Below, piece by piece: positions 10,432 through 22,435 of a stretch of 64,000 nt of DNA (its first letter is position 1; every line of letters starts with the position of its first letter). The position numbers and the translations under genes were made by a program. Under the pieces are notes generated by a model. It searched no databases. It was given only the letters and a program-made list of their open reading frames with translations, and was not told the DNA's origin. The stretch is from Melitaea cinxia. Lineage: Eukaryota > Arthropoda > Insecta > Lepidoptera > Nymphalidae. Location: assembly GCF_905220565.1 (NCBI RefSeq), contig NC_059416.1, positions 1,860,001 to 1,924,000 of the forward strand. The letters run 5' to 3'.

Positions 10432-10749
10432 TCTTATATGTAAAATTCTCGTGTCGCGGTCGCGGTGTTTGTAGTTAAACTCCTCCGAAACGGCTTGACT
10501 GATACTCGTGAAATTTTGTGTACATATTGGGTAGGTCTGAGAATCGAACATGATTTATTTTTCATCCCCCTAAATGTTAAGGGTAGTCCATCCCTGATTT
10601 TTTTTAATTTTTAGATAAATTATTTATTTTTTATTTTATTATGATTTGGCGTTGAAAAATACATACAACCTAAATTTTCACCCCCCTACCAGCTACCCCT
10701 ATTTTTAAATAGCGTTTAGCGGCAAGACAACGTTTGCCTAGCCAGCTAG
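10432..10749 (+). mobile_element. Helitron-like element N, long variant (318 bp)
   Basis: TCTTATATGTAAAATTCTCG start and AGCCAGCTAG end, between A (10431) and T (10750). It has ~110 bp more interior than the other copies. Confidence 0.78.
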
Positions 10750-11039
10750 TATAATATATATTATTGAATATTTATCTAAACAGTCTTAAAATAATTTCCA
10801 ATAATACATCTTAAAGTGCATATTATTAAAAATTGGAACTCAATATCTATAGTAAAAAAAAAAGACTGAAAATCGAACTAATAATAATAATAATAAGCAT
10901 TTATTCATACTCACACACATACATCGATATACAGTCAAGACAAAAAAATAAAAATCACAACATAACAATTCTAACTAAAACTTGCTACACATTGCGCAAA
11001 CCATTCTATACAGCCTATCTAATCGTAGTGTCTCAAAAA

Positions 11040-11560
11040 TGGTCGCCGCTAAATTTGTTTTTTTTTTTTTTTCAACAAAATCTTTCGTTCGGAATTGATC
11101 CGCAGGGAGCAATTCGCTGAAGAGTCTGAAAATATCACGTGTATATTGTTTCCGAACGGATTATAGCATCATGTCGTACCGAATTGTTTGCTTAGTTTAT
11201 TTATTAGTTTTAGTTGGAATGAAATGTTCTTCTTTTAAATTGAAGTTTTGAAATCGAACTTTGAGTTTTTATTTTTTAAATTTATTGTTATTAGGTGGCT
11301 AAATTTTGTTTTTATTTTATTTTTTTAATTAGATGGATTGGTACTGATATAATAAATATATTATGTATTTTTAATGTATACTTATTGGTCGACTAAATTT
11401 ATTTAACAAATTTTTTCGTTTGGAATCGATCCGCTGGGAGCGATCCGCTGAAGAGTCTGAAAATATCACTTGTATATTGTTTTCGAACGGATTATAGCGT
11501 CGTATCGTACAGAATTGTGTTTGTTTAGTTTATTTATTGATTTTAGGAAGAATGGAATGT
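11040..11560 (+). repeat. Direct repeat pair, 331 bp apart
   Basis: 11040-11240 and 11387-11560 share GCTGAAGAGTCTGAAAATATCA, a GAACGGATTATAGC block and TTTAGTTTATTTATT in the same order. The pair could be an old tandem duplication or the ends of a very short LTR-type element; no TG...CA ends are clear. Confidence 0.7.
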
Positions 11561-11915
11561 GTTTTTTTTATATTTAATTTAAAGGTTTTTTATTGACACA
11601 TACATTTTTTAATTTGTAGGTACTACTACTTGTTGTACTACTAGGTTGTACTTCTTGTTTAAATACTTTTTGAAATACTTTTTTATTTTGCATGTAAACT
11701 TTTTTTCTCTATGAATAAGTTTACGCTGACGGTATTTTTATTATTTAGAAAAATTTGCACTTCTGTAGAGACAATTTATAGTTTTTTTTCAAAGTGGCTA
11801 CCTACTAATTATCGATAACTAATGTTCCATTGTATTACCAAACACATAAATATGAAAATTTTAAATATTTAACTATTAAAAATATATTAGCCTAGTTTAA
11901 AGATAATATTATAAT
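11561..11915. other. AT-rich spacer, nothing recognised
   Basis: Contains only low-complexity T-rich DNA and a short inexact repeat of TACTACTACTTGTTGTACTA at 11621-11640. Confidence 0.4.
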
Positions 11916-11917
11916 AA

Positions 11918-12146
11918 TGACAAAAAGCCGCCCGATGGCGGGATAACCATCCAACTGCTGGCTTTGAAATACACAGGCTGAAGACGGGCAGCAGCGTCTT
12001 CGGTGCAACAAAGCCACCCATGCGGTCACCAACCCGCCTGCCAGCATGGTGACTATGGGCAAAACACATGAGTTCGCGCCATTTTTGGCGTGAACTTGTG
12101 GAGGCCTATCCAGCAGTGGACTGTGATAGGCTGATGCGAAAGATAA
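11918..12146 (+). mobile_element. Family-B element, 5'-truncated
   Basis: Starts inside the element at AAAAAGCCGCCCGATGGCGG and keeps the complete 3' end (AACTTGTGGAGGCC...GTGATAGGCTGA). Loss of the 5' part with the 3' end intact fits target-primed reverse transcription. Confidence 0.85.
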
Positions 12147-13080
12147 TATTAATACATATTTGTTTCAAGCTTTATATAAAGAGACAAAAATTTATAGCGA
12201 GGATTTTTTATTGGTTTCCTTTTTCTAATACATTTTAGTTTTACGGCTGGCCATATTGAATAGATTGGGAAGGGGTCGGGAATATGGTTCGTATTATTCT
12301 AGAGAGAACGATCCTTGTGGTTGACTATATTGTTTTATTTTTAAATTAAGTTTTTTAATATGTTAATATTATAAGTAAACTTTTTGACTATTTGTTTTTG
12401 TATGTTTGTATATGTGCATATCTTGGATTTTATGAGTATGACAAATAAAATCTTGAAAGTGTTTTTAAATTTTAAATTAACTCCAATATTTGTTATTATT
12501 TTTCAAAATTTTATTGAAGCTTGTAATCTCGACTGTACCGATCAGTCTTTAGTGTTTTTTTTTTTACATTGTACGTGACATTGATGAAACTGTGCCATTT
12601 TGGCTCTGTTGAAAGTTAAGATAATTGTAGGCCAAAACTAGTAATGAAATTAGTACCTACTATTTGAAATGACTTCAAAATTTAATTGAAGTTAGATTTT
12701 CAACCACACTGACTTATCTTCACTGTGTCTTCTCTGCTTATATATAATGAAGAATAAAATAGAATATAAAAACTTTTTAAAGCGACCTCTTTGAAACTGA
12801 AGAAAATTCGAGAACAAAGCGAAGTAAACCCGTACGAAATCTATCGGTTAGATTTATCGCGTCTCAGCAAATTGTTCGCTTACAATAAATTGTGAGCTAG
12901 ATCTTTACGTACCTTATTCTTTGTATATTTATCTGTATATGTTGTAAAATATATACGTGTTTTTCATTAGATAATTTGTTTAATTTTTTTATATGATCAC
13001 AATTTTGGGGTAACTACTTATTTTGTAAGTAGCTCTTAAGAACTTTTACCATATGAATATGTAAACAACAACGTATAGTG
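12147..13080. other. Unassigned, with a family-P scrap
   Basis: Family P (GTAATCTCGAC...GTGACATT) occurs at about 12515-12575 and returns near 24715, 48610 and 49605. The rest is AT-rich without coding sign. Confidence 0.45.
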
Positions 13081-13084
13081 ATAC

Positions 13085-13292
13085 TTATAGGCATCTAAAC
13101 ACTGTCGGTTACGGGTTTGAATTCCGCTCGACATCTCTGGGCATCTTTCCTTGTAGGTCCATCATGCCTCGGAGAGCAAGTATAGCTGTCGGTCCTGGTT
13201 ATTATCACAGACACCTAATAGCGATCGTTACTCATTGTGGGGAATATATCCGCCAACCAGCATTGGAGCAGCGTGGTGGATTAAGCTGAATC
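13085..13292 (+). mobile_element. Family-A SINE, tail deleted
   Basis: GGTTACGGGTTTGAATTCCG is a degenerate tRNA B-box region. It is followed by GCCTCGGAGAGCA, TAGCGATCGTTACTCAT and TTGGAGCAGCGTGGTGGATT. It stops before the AGGCCTATGCCC tail. Confidence 0.75.
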
Positions 13293-13384
13293 AATTAATA
13301 ATTATAAAAACTAAAAACTGCACTAATTTAAGTAAATAACCTTTTTGACATTACTATATTGTTGCCATTTAAAAATAATAATTA

Positions 13385-13660
13385 TGTTTACTCGTAAACG
13401 AACAAAAACCGACTTCAATTTACATTGACAAGTACTTAATATAATGTGGTTAATCAAAAAAAAAAAAAAAAACAGTTAATTAAATATACACAAGTAGAGA
13501 CAAATAAAAAAGTCCTTGATGAGATGAGATTGAGTCCTACAGGACCACATGACCAAAAAAAGAAAGAATCATCACAATCGTTACAAGCATTAAAAAGTTA
13601 TGAGTTAACACACTTAAAAATTCAGTTGAACCTCATCCTTTTTTGAAGGCGATTGATAAA
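13385..13660 (+). repeat. Family-D element, internally rearranged
   Basis: Begins TCGTAAACGAACAAAAACCGACTTC and ends GAACCTCATCCTTTTTTGAAGGCGAT; the middle is diverged and contains an A17 run. Confidence 0.65.
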
Positions 13661-14895
13661 GAAGTTTTATTTTATAAGTATCAAAAGTATACGACCACAC
13701 TAAAGTAAGTAAATAACTGTTATAATATCGTCAAAAAAATTAAATTTTTGCGTGCAGTATTAAAATCGATTAAATGAATTACGAAGTTATATTACACGAA
13801 AAACTATAAGATGAAGATCGTCACGCGGCTTCGAACCCAAATCCCCTGTCACCAAGAACGTGCCTAGATCGGTAAACGTGCCATTACGATGCGAATATTG
13901 CCATGTATACACGGTGTTTTTATTACGGAATTTTAATAATTTAAATAATTTTAAATAACCTTTATCAATTAAAATTAAATATATAATTATTATTCTTTAA
14001 AATATTGTTTATTATTAGGTACGTAAAAATATCTTTAAATTCATTAAAAGATATAACCAATAACAGATTTGTAATTACGTTCTCAAAAAATGGCTCCAGT
14101 TATGATTTAATTTACAATTTAACCGTTTACCGGGAAAAAACCGATCTAGCTATTTCAGCGAATGATCGCATTTTTGTTACGTTTCTTTATGCCTTACATA
14201 TAAAGAGTATCATCAAATGACATTTTATCTATTTTTACACATAAAACTCAATTAATAGACTAGCTTTACACCGCCAACTGACTGGCCGATAGTTGATTAA
14301 CCAATTGATGCAGTTTGCCCTACCCTGCTTTCTGCTCCGCGGGTTGATAGATCTTGATCTTTTTTATTTGAGAACACAATTATTATAGTAATAAATATAT
14401 GTATAAAAATGATAAAACTGAAGCATTCTGTATAAACCCATCTGCATGATAAAATCGTTGAACACGTGCGCACTGATTGCCAATCACGTCGCTTCGTTGT
14501 ATGTGTGTGTGCGGTGCTAGGGAGGGGTCAGCAATTAAACTTAAACTACGTCATTACCATCTAGATGCTTCTGAGATTTATCTCTATACCTACATTATAA
14601 AACTGTAACCAGCCAATGTCTGTGTGAGAAACATTTGGAGAATTATTAGGGGTTTAGTAGAGCAACTGACGCAAAATGATTTACACAAAATTTTGTTTTC
14701 TTAAGATTTGTTTCCCTAATCTTTAACATCAAGTTGGAGTCAGTTTATAAAGTTAGGCTCTTTGGGGATCTAACTCAAAGTCTGATGTAAGATTCATCTT
14801 AATACACCATATACTTAGATAGTGACTTTTCATTCTATAAGCAGCTTATTATTTATTTTTAGAAAATACTAGTAAAGTGGACACCATATTGCAAG
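13661..14895. other. Mostly unassigned; two tRNA-SINE scraps
   Basis: A minus-strand GGTTCGAAGCC (about 13828-13838) fits the tRNA B-box GGTTCGANNCC and may be a SINE head. At 14290-14350, TGCTTTCTGCTCCGCGGGTTG matches family E. No coding frame was recognised. Confidence 0.4.
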
Positions 14896-14897
14896 TA

Positions 14898-16492
14898 TAC
14901 AGGGTGGCCGATCACTTGACGTCATAAAAAAAAATTTAGGTCCGCTATGTTGTGGGGTATCCGAATCACCCCCATGTATGTTACGCGATTTTTTATAGTT
15001 TAGGAGTTATGAATTTTTTTCGATTTTATGAGAAATTTCGACTTGACCATCTTAAAAAATTTCTAAAAAAAAAAGAAAAATTTTTTTTAGAGTTTTATTT
15101 TTTGCAACTGAATTCGCATAAGTTGTACTTTCATGCATAAAATAATCAGCTTCGTAGCTTTGATGAAAGTTATGAAAATGTTGGTCTAAACTCTAAAGTC
15201 AAAAATATACGTTCCGTGAATTAGGACTTAAATTTTCAACTTTAAATTAAAAATCTAAACAGGTGACCTTATGATTTCTTAGTTAGTCTTAAAAATGCGC
15301 CAGACTCTCAGCTTTCATAATAATAATAAAAAAGCCGTACTTAATATGGAAAATTTGGCTAAAATCGGTCTTCAAAGACAGCAAGGTGGAGAATTCTTAA
15401 AATTATTCTATTGATTAAAAAAAGTTTTTTATCATTCCTAAGGCTAATTAATGATTAGAAAATGCTGGAAACCTATTGTGTTGGTTGGATAAGAAAAGTT
15501 TTAGGCTTTTAAGTAAGAACAAGATCATAATGTTAAAATCATTTAATATTTTTAAAATTTATAATAAATTTTCAACGTGGCCACCTCCAGAAACAATACA
15601 CATTCTATACCGTCGTAAAAAACGGCAAATTTTACCCGCAATAACAATGGGCTGAAAGGATAAGAAACTATATTGCTATCTCCCTCACTCTCGGTGGCAT
15701 AAGAGGCCGATCGCAACCGATCAAAGCTAGTTCGTTAGTTACTGATCTCAGTTGTGGTCACATTGTGTTTACTGCTACTTGTGTCACCATTCGTTATTTC
15801 ATTGCTGCTGAAGATGGCCACGTTGAACATTTATTATAAATTTTAAAAATATTAAATGATTTTAACATTATGATCTTGTTCTTACTTAAAAGCCTAAAAC
15901 TTTTCTTATCCAACCAACACAATAGGTTTCCAGCATTTTCTAATCATTAATTAGCCTTAGGAATGATAAAAAACTTTTTTTAATCAATAGGCTAATTTTA
16001 AGAATTCTCCACCTTGCTGTCTTTGAAGACCGATTTTAGCCAAATTTTCCATATTAAGTACGGCTTTTTTATTATTATTATGAAAGCTGAGAGTCTGGCG
16101 CATTTTTAAGACTAACTAAGAAATCATAAGGTCACCTGTTTAGATTTTTAATTTAAAGTTGAAAATTTAAGTCCTAATTCACGGAACGTATATTTTTGAC
16201 TTTAGACCAACATTTTCATAACTTTCATCAAAGCTACGAAGCTGATTATTTTATGCATAAAAGTACAACTTATGCGAATTCAGTTGCAAAAAATAAAACT
16301 CTAAAAAAATTTTTTCTTTTTTTTTAGAAATTTTTTAAGATGGTCAAGTCGAAATTTCTCATAAAATCGAAAAAAAATCATAACTCCTAAACTATAAAAA
16401 ATCGCGTAACATACATGGGGGTGATTCGGATACCCCACAACATAGCGGACCTAAATTTTTTTTTATGACGTCAAGTGATCGGCCACCCTGTA
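14898..16492. mobile_element. Giant foldback element with ~685-bp inverted arms, TA target
   Basis: The left arm (14898 to about 15583) and right arm (about 15808-16492) are reverse complements with only scattered differences. The outer ends are TACAGGGTGGCCGATCACTT and its complement, with TA on each side (14896-14897 and 16493-16494). A TA duplication suggests the Tc1/mariner group, but the arms hold no transposase frame; in both arms only short AT-rich frames occur. The central ~225 bp is unique and also without a frame. The element is non-autonomous and of unknown parentage. Confidence 0.9.
15584..15807. other. Loop of the 14898-16492 foldback
   Basis: The single-copy centre between the arms, more G+C-rich than they are (GCATAAGAGGCCGATCGCAA). 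Nothing coding was found. Confidence 0.7.
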
Positions 16493-16504
16493 TAATACCA
16501 TATT

Positions 16505-16615
16505 ATAAGTATATAACCTGCAGCGGAGCAGCGTGGCGGATTAAGCTCTGACCTTTCTCCTATATAGAGAAAAAAGTCTATGCCCAGCAGTTGGATATTC
16601 CAGGTTCAATCGAGA
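16505..16615 (+). mobile_element. Family-A SINE, 3' end
   Basis: GGAGCAGCGTGGCGGATTAAG, CTTTCTCCTATAT and TATGCCCAGCAGTTGGATATT are the last ~100 bp of the family. Confidence 0.8.
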
Positions 16616-16649
16616 ATGCAATTATTTCGATAATTATTTAGTTCACAGT

Positions 16650-16790
16650 ACTGGTTGTTGCGCTGGGGTTCGCGAATTCGATTCCTGTACGTGACAAACA
16701 CTTGTATTGGCCATATCGATATTTGTGCGGTTACAGTAGAGGTTGAAAATATCTGTGAGAAACCACTTACCGCTACTGGGAAAGGCTTTA
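16650..16790 (+). mobile_element. Family-A SINE, head region
   Basis: GTTGTTGCGCTGGGGTTCGCG, AATTCGATTCC and CAAACACTTGTATTGGCCAT match the tRNA-like head and following block of the family. Confidence 0.65.
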
Positions 16791-16794
16791 ATTT

Positions 16795-16850
16795 TTAACC
16801 AGCTTCAAAGAAATGAAGAAGTTCTCAATTCGACCGACGGTGTAAGTGTC
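16795..16850 (+). repeat. Family-D end fragment
   Basis: AACCAGCTTCAAAG...GAAGTTCTCAATTCGACCGA is a diverged family-D terminus. Confidence 0.6.
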
Positions 16851-16995
16851 TTTGATGAAAAGGCACTTTTGTAAAGATTAAATAAAATAAAAGTAAGATT
16901 AAATTTAATGAGAATAGCACTTGAAGACTTGCAGATCCTCCAATTAAAGCGGCTGAAGGCTCCCGCAGGGGTTTTGGTCGGTATTGCACCCTCAA

Positions 16996-17051
16996 GTGCT
17001 GAAGCTGACATACGGTCTAGAATGCCTAGACCAATATGTCAGCTTCAGCAC
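16996..17051. repeat. Strong 56-bp hairpin
   Basis: GTGCTGAAGCTGACATA pairs perfectly with TATGTCAGCTTCAGCAC, and the inner GGTCTAG pairs with CTAGACC, leaving a 5-base loop. About 45 bp downstream comes AACAAAAAAAAG, so the hairpin may belong to the 3' end of a retroelement transcript. Confidence 0.85.
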
Positions 17052-17106
17052 CCGGGCATCCTGGATATCACCCGTAAATGGGTTCCCCTGCGATAACAAA
17101 AAAAAG

Positions 17107-17500
17107 CACTTGAAGACTAATCGATGTATGTTTGTTTTGGTTATTTTATTTTATTAGGCAACAAATAAAATTAATAGTAAATTCATAAACAACATAACCG
17201 TAAGGGGTAGGGGGGGGGAGTCGGTTACAAAAATACAAACATACAGGCGAAGCTAATTAAAAGCATGTGAATAAAAAACATTAAACGTCATTTTGACTTA
17301 TTATTTATTCTATTCAATAAATTGCACTAAACTATCCAGCCTTCACGATCTAGTCTCTTTATTTGTAAGAAAATTTGATTTTAAACGTTCCTTCAATATG
17401 TCCAGTAGTCTTAAGTAATTTGTAAATTGTTTTTAATATTAATAACGTAGGGTAGGAAAAATTTGGACGTTCCTAAATTTATTTAGTGATACTTTTACTA
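17107..17500. other. Spacer, nothing recognised
   Basis: Includes a G-run (GGGGTAGGGGGGGGGAG at 17203-17219). No frame or repeat match. Confidence 0.4.
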
Positions 17501-17504
17501 TAAC

Positions 17505-17636
17505 ATGCTTTAGCGATAAGGCCGCCTGTTGCAACTAATGTAAATTTTTTTTTAACCTCATTTAACTTATGTTACTTTTGTGTTGGTGTGCAAAAAAATG
17601 TAAATAAATAATAAAATAAGTAAATAAAGATTTTTT
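17505..17636 (+). mobile_element. LINE 3' tail, family L
   Basis: TTAGCGATAAGGCCGCCTGTTG, then TTGGTGTGCAAAAAAATG and a TAAATAA-type tail. Confidence 0.75.
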
Positions 17637-18858
17637 TTATTCTTTTCTTTTGTAGGGACTTTTGTCTACAAAGACATGCCAGCCCCATCATACCCTAATT
17701 CCCACTATGTCTAAGAAATGGAGATAGAATAACAAATTTGCTGCATCAGACAAAGGTTAAACATAAACATAGTTTAGAGAACAAGGATTTTTAAAACAAA
17801 TTGCTAAGACTACGAAACAATCACGAGTAATGTTTAAAAAAAACATGCCATCGCGAATGATACCTACAACATAATTCTAGTATTTTGACATTTTATAATA
17901 ACTAGTGGTAATTTTCGTAAAAAGAGGTACAAAGTTTTTGCTTCACGTATTAATATATTTTAAAATAATGTAAAAAATGTATACGTTAAGTTAATTTAAG
18001 CTCGTTTAATGAAAATTAATAACTATAATGATAAAATAAACATCAAAATGTATACAGATAATATCGTGGCAAATTGTACTATGTAAATTTTCAGTCTCCG
18101 TTATCTGCGAGAAAATCAATAGAGCCTTCGTCTAGAAAGTGAGAGAATTATACGAAACTGAACGCGTTAGATAAGGATGGATATACCCCTCTTTCCTACC
18201 CATTTGACGCTGGGAAATTAGATCAGATAAATACAGAGAATTTTCAACTTATTTTTTAGTCGAATAGAGTTTAATTTCGTTTGTTAATTTGTTATTGAGT
18301 CTGAAATTCGCAGTTTATTTGATTTAATTAAATATCAACTGTATTTTTATGGTGATAAGGTGGATTTTTGTGTGATATTAATTATATTTCTCTTGTAATT
18401 GGCAGTGATTTAATAATGGTGATAAATAGAGGCTATGAGTTTAATTTGGGATCATAATGTTTTTATTAAGCTCGGTTAAGGATATAACGTTACCAATTAG
18501 GTTTGTGTTTTGATTGGCAATTAATAATATGGATGTTTTGTATTTTTCATATACGTGTCTACATTTATATCTATAGAAGTGCCTATGTAAAAATCAATCC
18601 CTGCTTCCGTTGATCATGCTGTTACTTGAGAATGACTTGGATTTCATTCATCCTTTTATTTGAGGTTTCTAGTTATTTGCTAATTGTTTTCATGGAATAA
18701 ACAAATCGTTAAATTGTGAAGTAATTTGGAAATTTTCAGAAAACTTAACAACTACGCATTTGGGCTTCTTTCCTTTGTCTGTTCTGGCGTTTTGAACGAT
18801 AGCGAGTTTTCTTATTTGTTTAACTTATAACTAAACGCTTACGCTTATGTTGACGCTT
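17637..18858. other. Long unassigned stretch
   Basis: AT-rich. About 17915-17955 (TTTTCGTAAAAAGAGGTACA) recalls the edge of repeat G at 45745-45790. A G+C-richer patch lies at 18095-18240. No frame was recognised. Confidence 0.4.
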
Positions 18859-19090
18859 CAGCCTGTAATATCTCACAGCTAAGTCTTTTTCACCACACGC
18901 TCCAATGCGGGTTGGCAAATACATTCCCTACACGTTGGGGAGACCCACAAGGACTGCATAAACACTCAGACCACGGCAAACATCTGTATGGCCTATACAA
19001 ATTTCTGTCATGTGCGGGGATCGAACCAGCAACCACCAGCGCAACAGCCACAAACCAGTACTGTGACCGTTGCGCTAACAAAGAAACATT
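18859..19090 (-). mobile_element. Family-A SINE with tRNA-like head, internally shortened
   Basis: The reverse complement has GGTTCGATCCC (19017-19027), a perfect pol III B-box, in the tRNA-like head. Then come CAGTCCTTGTGGGTCTCCCC and, after a deletion of the middle, the 3' end TAATATTACAGGCTGAAGCG in diverged form. Small frames on both strands here are by-products. Confidence 0.85.
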
Positions 19091-19735
19091 AAGCTAATTG
19101 TAACACCGAGCACTGTCTGTAAATTTATATGGAAGTTGACAATTCCTATATCCAGGTTCATGTAGTCTTTATTTCTGGGATTAGGATAATCAAACTTTAT
19201 TCTTAGACTTTAGATCACAAAGCCATGTCGGAAGCGAGATTTCTGCGTGATCCGGTAGTTCCAAATTACAAAAGTCGAACTATGAATGTGCTATATAAAA
19301 AAGTTCTAAATTATTGTAGGTAATGTAATAAAATATACTACTTTAGAAAGAGTTTAAATATAATCGATTTATACGCGAGTAAAGTTGAGGGAACCAGCTA
19401 GTATAGGTATAATCTCGTACCAAAACCTTAAACACTTAACGCTTATAAAACAAATATAAATCCGCAATTCAAATCCAACAAGCGATATAATTAAATGCAA
19501 CGTACGATCGCGTATACATTTAAAAATAACAAAGGGTATAAATGTAAACTTTATCTGAAATCACGAAATATGCCCATTCAATCAAAATAACGCACCGCTA
19601 CAAATTCCCGAGTCGTTAAATCAGACGGAACGAGTCACACCGAGACTCTGTAATGGCTTACGATATACGGGCGTCTGTTGCGGAATTAAACGCGACGTTT
19701 GTTTACGATTAGTGTTTTCGAAGTTAAACTTCTAC
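19091..19735. other. Unassigned; a possible Helitron-like 3' end
   Basis: GAGGGAACCAGCTAGTATAGG at 19389-19409 has the CAGCTAG end seen in element N, but no matching 5' end was found. DNA at 19590-19735 is less AT-rich and seems single-copy. Confidence 0.35.
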
Positions 19736-19737
19736 GC

Positions 19738-19915
19738 ACACTTGACTTGGGGAGTATGCTTGTGAATAAGTGACAAGAGTATTACGAAAAGTGGGATCGG
19801 GCGTGAGGTATAAGTTAGTGAAGATAGAAAGAGAGAGAGTTATGTTTCGTATTTTACTGTAGGGGCAATTAAAAAAGTTTTACTTCAGTCGTATTGTCTA
19901 AAACACACTGTTTTT
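19738..19915 (-). repeat. Repeat family I
   Basis: The reverse complement starts ACAGTGTGTTTTAGACAATA, continues CGACTGAAGTAAAAC and ends CTCCCCAAGTCAAGTGTGCG. The order is the same as in copies at 29658 and 62675. Confidence 0.75.
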
Positions 19916-20392
19916 TATTGGAGTTTACTTCGTATGCAACGATATTAAGCTGAAAATTCAAAAGTGCACACCTCAAAGCTGTATTTGTTAGATATTAAAA
20001 TTATCCTATAGTTACCAATTAATTTATTATTACTTATAGGAATTACTAAAATGGAAGAAGTTGTCAACAGTTAGTGAAGTGGTTCTCGCATTATTTTGCA
20101 ACTATCAAAAAGTTAACGTCGACCATAATATGTATGTAATCGATTTGGTTTACTATAATAGTATTAAAAAATGCCTTCAAATGACATTTAATTTATATTT
20201 AGATATATTCTGTATAAAAGCGTGTATTTAAAAATATAGACGTTTAAGAGTAAGCGCTTCCCGTACTTTTTATTTTGTGAGAATAAAGCCTCCGTGTACA
20301 GACTCTTTGTAATCGTGTGAAGCAACGAAACCTATAAAAAGCAAGCAATTATTTTCTAGTTTTATTGTTTTTTTTTTGTTTTTTTTTTACTC
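19916..20392. other. AT-rich spacer, nothing recognised
   Basis: Unmatched DNA ending in two T-runs next to the following family-B element. Confidence 0.45.
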
Positions 20393-20393
20393 T

Positions 20394-20718
20394 CATCACA
20401 TCAGCCTTTCGCAGTCCACTACTGGACATATGCCTCCACAAGTTCACGCCAAAAATGGCGTGAACTCCATTTGTCCATAGTCACCACGCTGAGCAGGCGG
20501 GTTGGTGACCGCAGGGCTAGCTTTGTCGCACCGAAGACGCTGCTGTCCGTCTTCGGCCTGTGTATTTCAAAGCCAGCAGTTGGATGGTTATCCTGCCATC
20601 GGTCGGCTTTTTAAGTTCCAAGGTAGTAGTGGAACCGTGTTTTCCCTCAGTCGCCTCTTACGACACCCACGGGAAGAGAGGGGGTGGCTAAATTCTATAG
20701 TGCCGTAGCCACACAGCA
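20394..20718 (-). mobile_element. Family-B element, full length
   Basis: The reverse complement runs from GTGTGGCTACGGCACTATAG through CCACCCCCTCTCTTCCCGTG and the CCGATGGCAGGATAACCATC block to GGCATATGTCCAGTAGTGGA and a TGATG-type end. No protein-coding frame spans it. Confidence 0.9.
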
Positions 20719-21411
20719 CTCTATTGTTAATACTACATTTTCCTAAAAAACTATTATTTACAAAACAATTACTATTAACTACTATTGGTTAAAAATATCC
20801 TTAATGTACAGAATTTGTTAAAAAAAAATGTTCTAACTTAATATATTACATTACAGGTAAACGAATTTCAAAATGAATTCCAAAATATAGCGATTTTCTT
20901 GTAATGCCGTTCCCTGCCGTATAACGCCGCTGAAAACTCGAATTAAAACTTGCAATAATTGGTCTTGGTACACAAAAGCGTTCTCTCCTGCGGTTCAATC
21001 TTCAATTTTATTAATTTACGATAATATTCTACTGCTTACTAATTCTAACGCAATAAATATAACCTTTTCCTAATCAAATTATATAAAAAGAAGTTTCCTT
21101 AAGCTGTCAACAATATTATAGTAACTATATATTTAATGCAACAATCATGAAGATTATGCTAATGCTTTCATAGAGCTTTTGTTAAAGGCTAAGCTTTGAA
21201 CCTCACGCTAGCTTTACTTGTCATGAACTGAAAGGTAATCCACTTAAGCTTCAACCCGCATTAAAGAAAAATGCCTTAATAAAATCTAATATTTACTAAA
21301 TATTAATATTATTTGAGTAAGAGATCAACTTTTTGGGTTTTTTCTTTTAATTCAAGTGATAGTAATTACCCAATTTTAATAAAATCATATATATTTAGTG
21401 TCTATCGTTAT
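20719..21411. other. AT-rich spacer between two family-B copies
   Basis: No feature found. The two flanking copies lie in the same orientation, so recombination between them could delete this piece. Confidence 0.45.
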
Positions 21412-21412
21412 C

Positions 21413-21737
21413 GTTACAGCCTATACAGTCCACTGCTGGACATGGGCCTCCATAAGTTTACGCCAAAAATAACGTAAACTCATGTGTTTTGCCCATAGTC
21501 ACCACGCTGGGCAGGCGGGTTGGTGACCGCAGTACTGGCTTTGTTGCACCGAAGACGCTGCTGCCCGTCTTCGGCCTGTGTATTTCAAAGCCAGCAGTTG
21601 GATGGTTATCCCGCCATCGGTCGGCTTCTTAAGTTCCAAGGTGGTTGTGGAACCTTGTTATCCCTTAGTCGCCTCTTACGACACCCACGGGAAGAGAGGG
21701 GGTGGCTAAATTCTTTAGTGCCGTAGCCACACAGCAC
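21413..21737 (-). mobile_element. Family-B element, full length
   Basis: Very close to the copy at 20394-20718 and to 44806-45145, including the 5' end GTGTGGCTACGGCACTAAAG and the tail AGCAGTGGACTGTATAGGCTG. Confidence 0.9.
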
Positions 21738-22434
21738 AGTTTAGTGTCTATTTGTTCTTAATTTATTATTGTGCTAGTAGTAGCTCGAAAATATTTATAT
21801 CACAATGAAAGTTTTTAAAAACTCATTTTTTTTATAATAATTATTATCTGAAAAGAGACAATAGTTATTTTAAAAACCACGTTCGTGTGGAGCGGTGAAA
21901 AGAACGGTTCTAATATTCCCAAGTTCTAAGCAATAAACGCACCAGCCTAGTCAGGTGATCAATCAGTACTGATTCTATGCTTTAAGCTCCAAAGTTAACT
22001 GTAAAGGGCCTCGAGATATCATTTGCGATAACTTGGTAACAAATATTTATGCCATTCAGTCATTAATACATATTGTTTTTTATTTTACTAGTTTTCTTTG
22101 TTGTTTAATTTTATTATTTAAAAAACAAACGGTAAGAAATTACTAAACGTATGTTTACATATCGAGTTCCCGCCATCCCGCGTCTCGGGATCGGCTATCG
22201 ATGTTTTGACTCGCAAATATCGTTTGTAGCAACACTAACTTATCGTGATAAATATCGATGAAAAACGGTCCACATTTGGTTAACGTTATAAGGAGAGCTT
22301 ACAATAGTAGAAGTTTTCACGAAACTTATGGAAAAATACTTGGTATGTCTGTGTGTATCTAATATATAGGTAAGTATTTTTATGTGTTTAGATATGCAAA
22401 GAAGTAAGTTGAGTATATAGCTTACAATAAGTAG
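21738..22434. other. Unassigned
   Basis: A G+C-richer patch at 22165-22200 (CCCGCCATCCCGCGTCTCGG) is single-copy here. No frame was recognised. Confidence 0.4.
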
Positions 22435-22435
22435 C

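Noticed and set aside
20502..21726. Near-identical 68-residue frames at 20502-20708, 21520-21726 and 44924-45130
   Set aside because: They are chance frames conserved only because they lie in copies of the same family-B SINE-like element.
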